This document shows, piece by piece, positions 56,686 to 64,000 of a stretch of DNA of 64,000 nt. A model generated the notes under the pieces. It saw only the letters and a program-made list of their open reading frames with translations, ran no database searches and was not told the DNA's origin. The stretch comes from Parvibaculaceae bacterium (GTDB lineage Bacteria > Pseudomonadota > Alphaproteobacteria > Parvibaculales > Parvibaculaceae). Every line of letters begins with the position of its first letter. Positions within the stretch are counted from its first letter, which is position 1. The position numbers and the translations under genes were made by a program. The stretch covers positions 95,376 through 159,375 of the forward strand of contig JARGNZ010000004.1 in assembly GCA_029209985.1 (NCBI GenBank), in the 5' to 3' direction.

Positions 56686-57543
56686 TTACACGGGCCGATC
56701 GCCGTTGATTGTAACCCGGCGCATATGGCGGCGGTGCCCTTGGTAGTCATTGAGGGCGAAGTGCTGCACGCATCGATTGTCCCAAAATGCCACGGCTCCC
56801 TTTGTCCAGCGGAAGCGGCATGTGACCTCTTCGCGGGTCGCGTGTGCGAACAAATAATTCAGGAGGGGCAGGCTGTCTTTACGGGACATGTTTTTGAATT
56901 TTTCAGTGAAAGCAATGTTGATGTAAAGCGCCTTGCGGCCGGTTTCTGGGTGGGTACGTACAACGGGATGTTCAAATCCAGGGTTGTCGTCGGCGGCGTT
57001 TTCTATTTTCATCGATGACCGCTTTTGTGCGGAATTGCCTTGGCGACCATATTCTGCTTTTGCCGTGTGAAAAGCTGTCATCGTGTCCAACAACTCGCGC
57101 ATCCCTTCTGAAAGGGTTTCGTAGGCTAAATATTGAGACGCAAACAAAGTGTCTCCGCCATAAGCGGGCACTTCTAGTGCGTGCAAAATGGACCCCAGCG
57201 CTGGTTTTTCCATGAATGAGGTGTCTGAATGCCAACCGCCGCCAAAGTTCATTTTGTCTTGGGGTTCTTTGATGATCTCCATAACTTCGGGGTGTCCATC
57301 CATGCCTTTAACAAAGGGATGGATGGTGAGAGAGCCAAAGCGCTGGGCAAACTCCTTGTGGGCCTCTGGGGTGAGGTTTTGATCGCGAAAGAAGATAACT
57401 TGATGATCGAGAAAGGCTCTATGAATAGCCTCAAAGGTTTGGCTGTCTAGGTCAGATGATAGGTTCACCCCTTCAATCTCTGCGCCGAGGGCCCCCGCGA
57501 TGGGCCTGACATGAAAGCCTTTTGGTAAGGTTGCGTCTGTCAT
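56686..57543 (-). CDS. TauD/TfdA family Fe(II)/2-oxoglutarate dioxygenase
   Basis: 285 residues. Iron ligands His105 and Asp107 (WHSDTSFMEKPALG) and distal His261 (NRCVQHFALNDY), with the 2-oxoglutarate-binding Arg in HRRHMRRVTI. Closest to taurine or 2,4-D-type dioxygenases, but the substrate is unclear. Last gene of a minus-strand group with a GST, a carotenoid oxygenase and a DoxX protein, which suggests one catabolic or detoxifying pathway rather than sulfur scavenging. No ssu/tau transporter is near. Confidence 0.93.
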   Translation of the reverse strand: MTDATLPKGFHVRPIAGALGAEIEGVNLSSDLDSQTFEAIHRAFLDHQVIFFRDQNLTPEAHKEFAQRFGSLTIHPFVKGMDGHPEVMEIIKEPQDKMNFGGGWHSDTSFMEKPALGSILHALEVPAYGGDTLFASQYLAYETLSEGMRELLDTMTAFHTAKAEYGRQGNSAQKRSSMKIENAADDNPGFEHPVVRTHPETGRKALYINIAFTEKFKNMSRKDSLPLLNYLFAHATREEVTCRFRWTKGAVAFWDNRCVQHFALNDYQGHRRHMRRVTINGDRPV

Positions 57544-57582
57544 GAAATATGTCTCCGCGTAGAGATTAAAGGTGATGTTGTA

Positions 57583-58191
57583 TTATGCGGCGGCCTTTTG
57601 AAAACCGGGACGCGCGCTCAATCTCGCCAAGTAACTTATGAGATTGGGGTAAGCATCGGTGAGCTGGCCAAGCATTCTTGCGAGATGCAAATCATAGCCT
57701 GTCATGATATCTGCCAATGTGAAGGTGGTGCCGCACAGATACTCTTTGCCTTCTAAGGCGCTTTCTAGGAGGCTCAACCCTTTAGCTGTGTTTTCAATAG
57801 CTTCATCACGTACTTGGGCGATACGGTCTTCTTCTGGGCGTAACATTGTGTGTTGCGCGATGGTCCCGATGGACACCATCAATGTGGCTTCGGCGAAATA
57901 TACCCATTGGCGGCATAGGCCGTACTCACTGGTGCCGAGTTTTGGCTCTAAATGAGTGGCCCCTGCTTTTGCGATCAGATAGTCGCAAATTGCGCCAGAC
58001 TCATGCAAATACAGGTCACCATCTTGAATAGCTGGTAATTTCCCCAGTGGGTGGATTGCGAGATAAGCAGGCTCTTTATGTTCTTTGTTTAAGAATTGGA
58101 TTGTTTTAATTTCGTAAGGCAGGCCAAGTTCTTCTGCGAGCCATATCACACGCATCGACCGCGTATTTGCACCATGAAAAATCGTGAGCAT
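57583..58191 (-). CDS. Glutathione S-transferase
   Basis: 202 residues from ATG 58191, with GAGGAAATA directly before it. N-terminal thioredoxin fold LTIFHGANTRSMRVIWLAEE, LGKLPAIQDGDLYLHESGA (cis-Pro and Glu-Ser glutathione contacts), then the C-terminal helical domain with TLADIMTGYDLHLARML. Could open an aromatic or epoxide intermediate made by the neighbouring oxygenases (inference). Confidence 0.93.
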   Translation of the reverse strand: MLTIFHGANTRSMRVIWLAEELGLPYEIKTIQFLNKEHKEPAYLAIHPLGKLPAIQDGDLYLHESGAICDYLIAKAGATHLEPKLGTSEYGLCRQWVYFAEATLMVSIGTIAQHTMLRPEEDRIAQVRDEAIENTAKGLSLLESALEGKEYLCGTTFTLADIMTGYDLHLARMLGQLTDAYPNLISYLARLSARPGFQKAAA

Positions 58192-58254
58192 TATTTCCTC
58201 TTTTCGTAGGTCGTTTAGAACGCCCACATTTTTTTGAACACTTCATGGGAGTGT

Positions 58255-58285
58255 AGCCAGTTGGGTATGGAAATGCCAACTGGCT
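58255..58285. repeat. Hairpin after the carotenoid oxygenase gene
   Basis: AGCCAGTTGG / CCAACTGGCT, perfect 10-bp stem with an 11-base loop, 20 bases past the stop on the minus strand. No U-tract. Confidence 0.7.
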
Positions 58286-58304
58286 TCTGCAGTCCTCGCC
58301 TCCA

Positions 58305-59867
58305 TCATGTCGTGCGAGGGGTCCAATGGCCATGAAAGCTGATGGGCATGTGATGCGCCAAATGGGCTTTAGCAATGGGGCCGTCACTCAGGTTTTCTGC
58401 TCTGAAGATTGCATAAAAACTTTTACCGGTGGCTCCGTCCAAGGCTTGGGCGATGACCCACCCGGCATTTTCTTGCAGGGGGTGTGCGGGGTCGGGCGCA
58501 TGAATGGGCTCGCCTACCCAGACGTGTTTGCCAAGATCGAAAGACTGAGTGTCGCCAGTTTGCGTGTCTACCCGCGCTAGGCCAGAGTGAAATATACTGT
58601 CGTGGGTGCCGTAAGACATATAGCCGTACCGATGTTTGCGCAGGGCGGTGGCTGCATGGGTCATCGGAAATTCAAAGGGGCCGTCGGCGATGCGTTCTTC
58701 TCTGGCGGTGTGGGTGTCGAGGTTCACGACAAACCGGCGGAGGTGCCCGCCAATTTGGTTGGCAGCGAGGCGGCCATCCATAATGGCTGAGAAGGCGGGA
58801 TCTTTGCCGATGAAATGTTCTGGGTCGTCATAGCCGACAAAATCGGCGATGAGGGTATTGCCTTCCTCATAGGCGTTGAGGGCATGCCACATCCAGCTGG
58901 CGGGCGTTTCGATGTAGCGTGTTGCCTCTCCATTGCGTGGGATCAGGGCGAGGAGGCCGCCTTCTTCTGGTTTCCAGGTGATGGCATCTGTGAAGCTGTT
59001 CAAACCTGCGAGAAAGCTGAAGGGATTAAAAAATGCAGGTTGGAGATATACTAGAAAGTAATTTTCGGTGGCAAAAAAATCATGGGTATATACTTGGCGT
59101 GGGGCTTTGAAGGCGGGCGCTGCTGTGCAGGTTCCATCGGCGTGATGGACTGCGCTTGCTATGCTCATGGAGGGGCCGAAGTTGCCGCCAAGCATGATCC
59201 AATCCCCTGTGTGAGCATCTATTTTTGTATGAGCTTTGATGGTCATGCCGTCCACCAACCCTGCCGGGATGATGCTATTGGTTTCTAGTGTGTCGGGGTC
59301 TAAGACATGCACCTTGGTTGTGTTTTCATCTATGGCGTAGAGGGTGTCGCGTACTTGATAGGTGGTGACGCCTGCTTGGTCGCGTATGCCGCCGCCTCCA
59401 AGATTTGCGAGGAAGCCGCCGGGCGCGCGGGTGGTCCATGTGGCGCCTAAGTACCTTCCAGCCTTCTCTTCGTCTTGATACTTCTCTGTACGGACAAAAT
59501 GTGCTTGATGGGTGGCCTTGCCATTGTTGATGGAGAGAGCTTGAACGTATCCATCTCCGTCGAGCACATTGGCTTTGCGGTAATCGTCACGCTCAAATAG
59601 TCCGGGGCCATTGCGGTAGAGTGTACCGGAGAGGCCATGGGGAAGGGTGCCTTCTATGCGCACATCAGTGACAGGCTGATTTTGTTGTGATGTGCCAAGC
59701 AAAGACAGCCAATGGGGTGCCTGTGTAGGGGGTGTGGCCTGAGCTGTTCCACCTGCCGCGCGTGCTGGGGGGGACAAGCTGGAGGTGGCCAGCGTTGCGG
59801 TTCCTATCACCCCTGTTGCAAGGGCGCTGGTTGTGAACTGACGTCTCGTCGGTGTGGTCGATTTCAT
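58305..59867 (-). CDS. Carotenoid / apocarotenoid oxygenase family protein, Tat-exported
   Basis: 520 residues from ATG 59867 (TGGAGA upstream); the longer open frame to 60146 overlaps doxX and is not coding. A twin-arginine signal (TRRQFTTSALATG) leads to a cleavage region near ARA. The seven-bladed oxygenase domain has the iron-binding His set in GMTIKAHTKIDAHTG, YTHDFFATENYFLVYLQ, WMWHALNAYEEGN and C-terminal MPISFHGHWTP. The family cleaves double bonds of carotenoids, stilbenes or lignin-like phenylpropenes. With Tat export and GST, TauD and DoxX genes around, a lignan or stilbene role is as likely as carotenoid. Confidence 0.92.
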   Translation of the reverse strand: MKSTTPTRRQFTTSALATGVIGTATLATSSLSPPARAAGGTAQATPPTQAPHWLSLLGTSQQNQPVTDVRIEGTLPHGLSGTLYRNGPGLFERDDYRKANVLDGDGYVQALSINNGKATHQAHFVRTEKYQDEEKAGRYLGATWTTRAPGGFLANLGGGGIRDQAGVTTYQVRDTLYAIDENTTKVHVLDPDTLETNSIIPAGLVDGMTIKAHTKIDAHTGDWIMLGGNFGPSMSIASAVHHADGTCTAAPAFKAPRQVYTHDFFATENYFLVYLQPAFFNPFSFLAGLNSFTDAITWKPEEGGLLALIPRNGEATRYIETPASWMWHALNAYEEGNTLIADFVGYDDPEHFIGKDPAFSAIMDGRLAANQIGGHLRRFVVNLDTHTAREERIADGPFEFPMTHAATALRKHRYGYMSYGTHDSIFHSGLARVDTQTGDTQSFDLGKHVWVGEPIHAPDPAHPLQENAGWVIAQALDGATGKSFYAIFRAENLSDGPIAKAHLAHHMPISFHGHWTPRTT

Positions 59868-59911
59868 TTCAACATCTCCAAATGGGGCGGGAGCGCTGTG
59901 CGCGTCAAATG

Positions 59912-60424
59912 TTACTGGGCTTGAGGGGCTTTGGGTTTTGGCCAAACGGCCCCTGCATAAAGTGCACATAAAATGATGAGGGGCTGAAAGCCGAGGCGGA
60001 GCAAATAGTAGTTGGGGTCTGTCGGAAGCCCTTCGACAACAATGCCTTGGATTGCGTTCTGCCAATTTTGAATGTTGGCGGGAGACACCGCGACCGCGTA
60101 GAGCGCGAGGCACAAACCTGCGAGCTTGCGCGTGGGGGTGATCCAAAGCCCCATAGCTCCTGCAATTTCACATATGCCGGTGAGGAAAATGGTTTGAGTT
60201 GGGTAGGGGACCCATGCGGGGACCATCAGTGCATAACGGTCTGGTGTGAGGAGGTGATCCACGCCGACAAATAAAAACGCCAAACTGAGGCCAGCTCGCA
60301 AGGCATCGCGTTTGGTGCCTAATAGCTGATTGAGTAGTCCAGAACGGGGGCCGAGTTTTGCTACCAGAAAAGCAATGAAGCTGAGTACCAGCATGAGGGC
60401 GACAAAGAACATGAGTTTCTCCAA
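59912..60424 (-). CDS. DoxX family membrane protein
   Basis: 170 residues with four hydrophobic segments; ALRAGLSLAFLFVGVDHLL and GICEIAGAMGLWITPTRKLA are DoxX-like. First gene of the group, divergent from a TetR gene. DoxX proteins often accompany oxygenases and may feed or drain electrons from quinols; not established here. Confidence 0.85.
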   Translation of the reverse strand: MEKLMFFVALMLVLSFIAFLVAKLGPRSGLLNQLLGTKRDALRAGLSLAFLFVGVDHLLTPDRYALMVPAWVPYPTQTIFLTGICEIAGAMGLWITPTRKLAGLCLALYAVAVSPANIQNWQNAIQGIVVEGLPTDPNYYLLRLGFQPLIILCALYAGAVWPKPKAPQAQ

Positions 60425-60430
60425 ATGTGA

Positions 60431-60455
60431 GCCATCTTTACGCTGTTAAGATGGC
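60431..60455. promoter_or_regulatory. Inverted repeat in the doxX-tetR divergent region
   Basis: GCCATCTT / AAGATGGC, a perfect 8+8 repeat with a 9-base centre, close to the doxX start. Possible operator half. Confidence 0.45.
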
Positions 60456-60461
60456 GGTTTT

Positions 60462-60476
60462 CTTGACAGTGTCAAG
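60462..60476. promoter_or_regulatory. Palindrome with a -35 TTGACA on both strands (divergent promoter/operator)
   Basis: CTTGACA-G-TGTCAAG is a perfect 7+7 palindrome. Because it contains TTGACA on each strand, it can supply the -35 element of both the doxX promoter (minus) and the tetR promoter (plus), and would be covered when the TetR protein binds. The plus-strand -10 region (AAATAT, near 60487-60492) is about 18 bases away. Confidence 0.55.
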
Positions 60477-60497
60477 ATGCTATGGCAAATATTTGGT

Positions 60498-61235
60498 ATG
60501 ACTGAAAAAAGAACATCAAAATCAAAGGGTTCGCAGCAACAGGCAGGGGCTGCTGGTGCAAGCAAAAAGCCACGCTTGGCCAAAAACCGGAGCAAATCCA
60601 AAGCGTCGGACAGCTATCATCATGGGGATTTGCGCCAAGCGCTGGTTGAGGCGGCGACGCAGATTGTGGAAGAAAAAGGGGCGTTGGCGCTTTCTTTACG
60701 GGCTGTGGCGCGTGCAGCGGGGGTTTCTCAAACCGCGCCTTATCACCATTTTCAGGATAAAGAAGCCTTGCTTGCGATGGTGGCGGAAACGGGCTTTCGC
60801 GATCTTGCTGTGGGCATGGAACACGCACGCGACCCCCATGCGTCTAGTGGAGCTAACTTGCAGGCGTTGGGGGTCGCGTATGTTCTTTTTGCAACGAATA
60901 ACCCTGAGCGATTTCGCTTGATGTTTGGTCCCCAAATTACCGATAAAACTTGTCATGCTACGCTGCTTGAGGTGTCCTCTGTGTCATTCGAGCTTATCAA
61001 TGAGGGGGTTGCAGCTCGCATGAAAGATGTTGGGGCGCCGTTGGAAGACCTCCTCGCTAATACAATGTCTGCGTGGTCGTCTGTGCACGGTTTGGCTACA
61101 CTTATCATCGATAGTGGGTTTAATCCGCTGACAATGGGGGCCGGTTCGATTGTTGAATTGGCGCATCACGTCACAGCCTCACTGATAGATGGGCTGGGTC
61201 GAGAGCCAACCTTACCAAATGGCAAAAGAAACTGA
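60498..61235 (+). CDS. TetR family transcriptional regulator
   Basis: About 245 residues. A Lys/Ser-rich N-terminal tail of roughly 40 residues, then the helix-turn-helix (LRAVARAAGVSQTAPYHHFQDKEA) and a WHG-type C-terminal domain (TMSAWSSVHGLATLIIDSGF). An ATG at 60477 abuts the palindrome; ATG 60498 is more likely and is close to the predicted transcription start, with no good Shine-Dalgarno. Probable regulator of the divergent oxygenase group. Confidence 0.88.
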   Translation: MTEKRTSKSKGSQQQAGAAGASKKPRLAKNRSKSKASDSYHHGDLRQALVEAATQIVEEKGALALSLRAVARAAGVSQTAPYHHFQDKEALLAMVAETGFRDLAVGMEHARDPHASSGANLQALGVAYVLFATNNPERFRLMFGPQITDKTCHATLLEVSSVSFELINEGVAARMKDVGAPLEDLLANTMSAWSSVHGLATLIIDSGFNPLTMGAGSIVELAHHVTASLIDGLGREPTLPNGKRN

Positions 61236-61266
61236 ACGCCTTTTGAACTGACAGATTGGATGAGCT

Positions 61267-62397
61267 GTGCTGCGATTAACGGATGACGATGTCTTTAGTT
61301 GGGACCATTGGATTGTTGTGCGGCTGACGGGGGTGCCTCTGATTGCTGGATCTATTGTCGCTCTGGGTTTGTTAAGTAGTTTTGTTCTGATCGCGCTGAT
61401 GTTCGATGTGTACGGTGCGGATGGACAATTGGCGGCGCTTGATGTGGACGCCCGGTTGGCAGCACTTGGGACTGATTCCGTTAGATTTGGGAGTGATCCT
61501 TATTCTTGGGCGGCGATTGTCAGCTCGTTGCTGGGGGGCTACGGGATTGCGGTTACGGCCTTTGCTGTTGCGAAGGAAAAGTCCGAATTGCCTGCGTTGG
61601 CAGAAATGCTGGGGCGTAATGTAGGCGACATGATGCAATTGCGTGATGAGACTAATCGCCTCTTTCAAAAAAAGGCGCCGCTTTTTGGCTGGCTTGGATA
61701 TGTCGTTGGATTGATCTGCATGGCCACAACCTTGCCGGGATTGAGTGCCTATTTTGGTATGGCCTCGATTGAAGAGGGACGCCCCCTGTATCCTTTTGAA
61801 TATGCGGCAGAAGTTTGGTTTCTTATTTTCGTACCTCTCATGTTTTATATGATGGGGAAGGGGATGTATTTTACAATTCGTGAAGCGCGGTTTTTAAGCG
61901 TTCAACAAAAGCTCCATCACAAAATTGATATTTGGCATCCTGAGCGGGTGCGTGTTCTTACCCGACTTGCCATGGCACGGGCGCTTTTTTGGTTGATTGG
62001 CTCCACCATCGGCTCTCTCTTTTTTCTGGATGACAGTATCAACCCGGTCGCCTTGTTTCCGGTGTTTGGCGGGATTGGTCTTGTGGCAAGCTTGCTGCTT
62101 GCGTTGCCTGTTTTCCGATTGCACTTTGCTTTTAAACAAGCAAAAGAAGAAGAGCTGGGGCGGGTGCGTGATGTTATTAAGAAAAACTGGGACAAATTGC
62201 AGGGCACCCCAACTGATGAGGCTATGATTGCCCGTGTTGGCGGGCTTGTTGCCTTGGAACAGAGGATCGAGGCGGTGAGTGAGTGGCCGCTTGATTTGTC
62301 GACCCTTAGCCGTTTTAGCCTCTATTTGGCCATTCCTGTGCTCTCATGGATTGGTGGCGCGTTGGTTGAGCAGGTTGTTGATGGGGTTATTGGATAG
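61267..62397 (+). CDS. Uncharacterised polytopic membrane protein
   Basis: 376 residues from a GTG start. I recognise no family. About seven hydrophobic segments: near residues 16-44, 77-99, 135-157, 175-200, 235-252, 258-285 and 352-374. A soluble cytoplasmic piece around 285-335 is charged (KQAKEEELGRVRDVIKKNWD). It follows a TetR gene by 31 bases on the same strand and precedes an MFS transporter. Function unknown. Confidence 0.75.
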   Translation: MLRLTDDDVFSWDHWIVVRLTGVPLIAGSIVALGLLSSFVLIALMFDVYGADGQLAALDVDARLAALGTDSVRFGSDPYSWAAIVSSLLGGYGIAVTAFAVAKEKSELPALAEMLGRNVGDMMQLRDETNRLFQKKAPLFGWLGYVVGLICMATTLPGLSAYFGMASIEEGRPLYPFEYAAEVWFLIFVPLMFYMMGKGMYFTIREARFLSVQQKLHHKIDIWHPERVRVLTRLAMARALFWLIGSTIGSLFFLDDSINPVALFPVFGGIGLVASLLLALPVFRLHFAFKQAKEEELGRVRDVIKKNWDKLQGTPTDEAMIARVGGLVALEQRIEAVSEWPLDLSTLSRFSLYLAIPVLSWIGGALVEQVVDGVIG

Positions 62398-62534
62398 ATT
62401 TATTTCCCATAATTCTGCACTAGGTTGGCCTTTGAGGGGCGGCGTCCCCTGTCATGAAATTGCAGGATATTGGGTCTGTAGGGCTTGGCGTTTGGTGGCT
62501 TATGGCTTACATCAGAGGCATCAAGGGAAAAAAT

Positions 62535-63932
62535 ATGTCAGATAAAAAGAACAATTCTGGTGAGCCTTCTGATGAAGACTTGCCTCTTCTCTCTTCGACA
62601 ACACCAGCAGAACGTAAACGTGCCTTTCGCATTCTTTTTGTTTCTTTGCTCGGGTTGGGCATGGGGCAGAACTTATTCTTTGCTGTGGTGCCGCCGATTG
62701 CCCGTGACCTTGGGCTTGATGAGATTGAAACCAGCGTGATTTTCTCATTGTCAGCTCTTCTGTGGGTGCTTTCGAGCACTTATTGGGGACGCCGATCTGA
62801 CACCATGGGACGTAAGCCTGTGATGATGATTGGGCTGGCAGGTTTTGGGGTGTCCACGTTGGGCTTTGCCGCTGTTGTGTGGACCGGGCTTATTGGGCTG
62901 TTGCCTTTATTCTGGGTTTTCCCGCTGCTGATCTTTGTGCGTGCCATTTTTGGGACGTTTGGGTCGGGCACCCATCCTGCCTCGCAAGCTTATGTCGCTG
63001 ACCGTACGAGCAAAGCGGACCGCGCTGTGGGGGTGGCTCAGCTTGGGGCGGCTTTCGGCTTGGGGACCGTGATTGGTCCCGGCTTTGCTGCGGCTTTAAC
63101 ACAAATACATATTCTGGCTCCCTTCGTAGCGGTTGCCGTGCTTTCTTTTGGGGGCATGTTCGCTATTTGGTTTTTCCTGCCGGAGCGCACGCCGCCTCGT
63201 TCTAAGAAGCGGTGGTACGGGTTTTTCTTTGGGCACTACAGCGGTGAGAGCAATGAGGATGTGCTTGAGCGGACTTTGTCTGAGGAGGCAATGCAGGCGC
63301 AACGAGAGAATGAAAAAGCGGAACCTTCTGCACCGACGTTGCGATGGTGGGATAAGCGGGTGTTGCCACTTGTGGTGATGGGCGTTGTTTTGGCGTTCTC
63401 GCAAACGATTTCCATGCAAACGATTGCTTTCTTCTTTATGGATCAGCTGAAAATTTCTGATGCGAAAGAAGCGGCTCAGCTGGTTGGCGTCGGTTTGATG
63501 GCAATGGCGATGGCGACCTTGTTTGCGCAAGTTGGACTTATTCAGCGGTTTGACTTGCGGGTGCCGACGTTGCTCCGCCTCGGGGCTGGGGTGACGGTAC
63601 TTGCCTTTGTTCTTTTGGTCTTTGGGGGGGCTTACGGCGTGTATGTCTCTGCGCTGGCTCTTGCGGGGCTTGGATTTGGCTTGTTCCGTCCCGGTTTGCA
63701 GGCGATGGGTTCACTAGCAGTTTCGGTCAAAGACCAAGGGGCAATCGCCGGGATCATTGGCTCCACGGCTGCAACGGGGCATATTCTAAATCCAATTATT
63801 GGGATGCCGCTGTATCAAATTTGGCCGGAAGGGCCTTATGCCTTGGGCGCTGTGTTGATGAGTATTCTGTTCCTTTATGCGTGGTTCCATCCCAGCATAC
63901 GGGCCATGGCAGAGGCAGAAGACGAAGCATAA
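62535..63932 (+). CDS. Major facilitator superfamily transporter
   Basis: 465 residues from ATG 62535 with AAGGGA upstream; the open frame back to 62454 is not favoured. Twelve segments in two halves; the MFS loop motif STYWGRRSDTMGRKPV is in place between helices 2 and 3, and a long charged central loop (about residues 220-270) joins the halves. TetA-like or multidrug drug:proton antiporter is the usual match; the substrate cannot be told. Ends near the edge of the window, with the terminator at 63961. Confidence 0.92.
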   Translation: MSDKKNNSGEPSDEDLPLLSSTTPAERKRAFRILFVSLLGLGMGQNLFFAVVPPIARDLGLDEIETSVIFSLSALLWVLSSTYWGRRSDTMGRKPVMMIGLAGFGVSTLGFAAVVWTGLIGLLPLFWVFPLLIFVRAIFGTFGSGTHPASQAYVADRTSKADRAVGVAQLGAAFGLGTVIGPGFAAALTQIHILAPFVAVAVLSFGGMFAIWFFLPERTPPRSKKRWYGFFFGHYSGESNEDVLERTLSEEAMQAQRENEKAEPSAPTLRWWDKRVLPLVVMGVVLAFSQTISMQTIAFFFMDQLKISDAKEAAQLVGVGLMAMAMATLFAQVGLIQRFDLRVPTLLRLGAGVTVLAFVLLVFGGAYGVYVSALALAGLGFGLFRPGLQAMGSLAVSVKDQGAIAGIIGSTAATGHILNPIIGMPLYQIWPEGPYALGAVLMSILFLYAWFHPSIRAMAEAEDEA

Positions 63933-63960
63933 ACGGCGCGCACTCTATGCGGCAGATAAA

Positions 63961-63994
63961 ACAAAGGCCTGTCGGTGACACGACAGGCCTTTGT
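63961..63994. terminator. Intrinsic terminator of the MFS gene
   Basis: ACAAAGGCCTGTCG / CGACAGGCCTTTGT, perfect 14-bp stem, loop GTGACA, 28 bases past the stop. Confidence 0.88.
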
Positions 63995-64000
63995 TGTAAT

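Noticed and set aside
59868..60146. N-terminal extension of the carotenoid oxygenase to 60146
   Set aside because: It would overlap the doxX gene, and the Tat signal with a ribosome site begins at 59867.
1..64000. Mobile elements, prophage, toxin-antitoxin pairs, CRISPR arrays
   Set aside because: I looked for transposases, integrases, terminal inverted repeats and regular spaced repeats and found none.

Overview
The window is ordinary, gene-dense chromosome of an alphaproteobacterium. The evidence is a CpdR cell-cycle regulator beside N-formylglutamate amidohydrolase, HisN-type histidinol-phosphatase, a ROSE-like leader and sigma-32 promoter on an hsp20 gene, and an MNIO/bufferin cassette of the type known from Caulobacter. 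GC looks moderate (low to mid 50s percent by eye). I would guess a marine, lipid-metabolising lineage (Kordiimonadales or Hyphomonadaceae-like), but the order is not secure. I see no insertion sequence, prophage, integrase or CRISPR array.

Layout. 1-6160: gltB-gltD glutamate synthase. 6237-10917 (minus): a cell-surface O-acetylation locus made of two SGNH/GDSL proteins, an MBOAT acyltransferase and a small membrane protein. 11240-13648 (minus): MoxR ATPase and VWA pair. 13891-15978: fused beta-oxidation enzyme. 16367-18898: bufferin copper-buffer operon bufA-bufB-bufC-doxX. 18981-22842: GST, then an Hpt protein convergent with a hybrid histidine kinase. 23122-23756: heat-shock hsp20 with thermometer. 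23874-28583: branched-chain amino-acid type ABC transporter whose binding protein and first permease are fused. 28762-33104: PepSY-like protein, acyl-CoA carboxylase beta subunit, lysophospholipase-like hydrolase, hisN. 33224-39431: typA, yceI, a glycosyltransferase/metallophosphoesterase pair and a lipid kinase. 39452-43741: membrane-anchored glutamate-synthase-like protein, transglycosylase-like protein, a candidate small RNA, N-formylglutamate amidohydrolase. 44066-48085: cpdR, tRNA-Val, EF-hand protein, a TetR/PPOX pair, and the iron-store genes bfd-bfr behind a Fur-like box. 48249-56446: wax ester synthase with a histone-H1-like tail, alpha/beta hydrolase, and a TetR-controlled RND, LolA-like and beta-barrel export cassette. 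56686-61235: TauD dioxygenase, GST, carotenoid oxygenase and DoxX genes divergent from a TetR gene. 61267-63932: an unknown polytopic protein and an MFS transporter.

How it fits together. Several blocks look like self-contained stress or envelope modules. Copper is handled by secreted bufferins, iron by Bfd/Bfr, heat by sigma-32 plus an RNA thermometer, and lipids by wax ester synthesis and an RND lipid-export-like cassette. A recurring feature is a strong GC-rich hairpin 10-30 nt after a stop codon without a U-tract (seven examples), which may be this genome's common mRNA 3' end or processing signal. The strongest candidates for a recently described or undescribed system are the bufferin operon, the small RNA at 42520-42614, the LivK-LivH fusion and the H1-like tail on the wax ester synthase.
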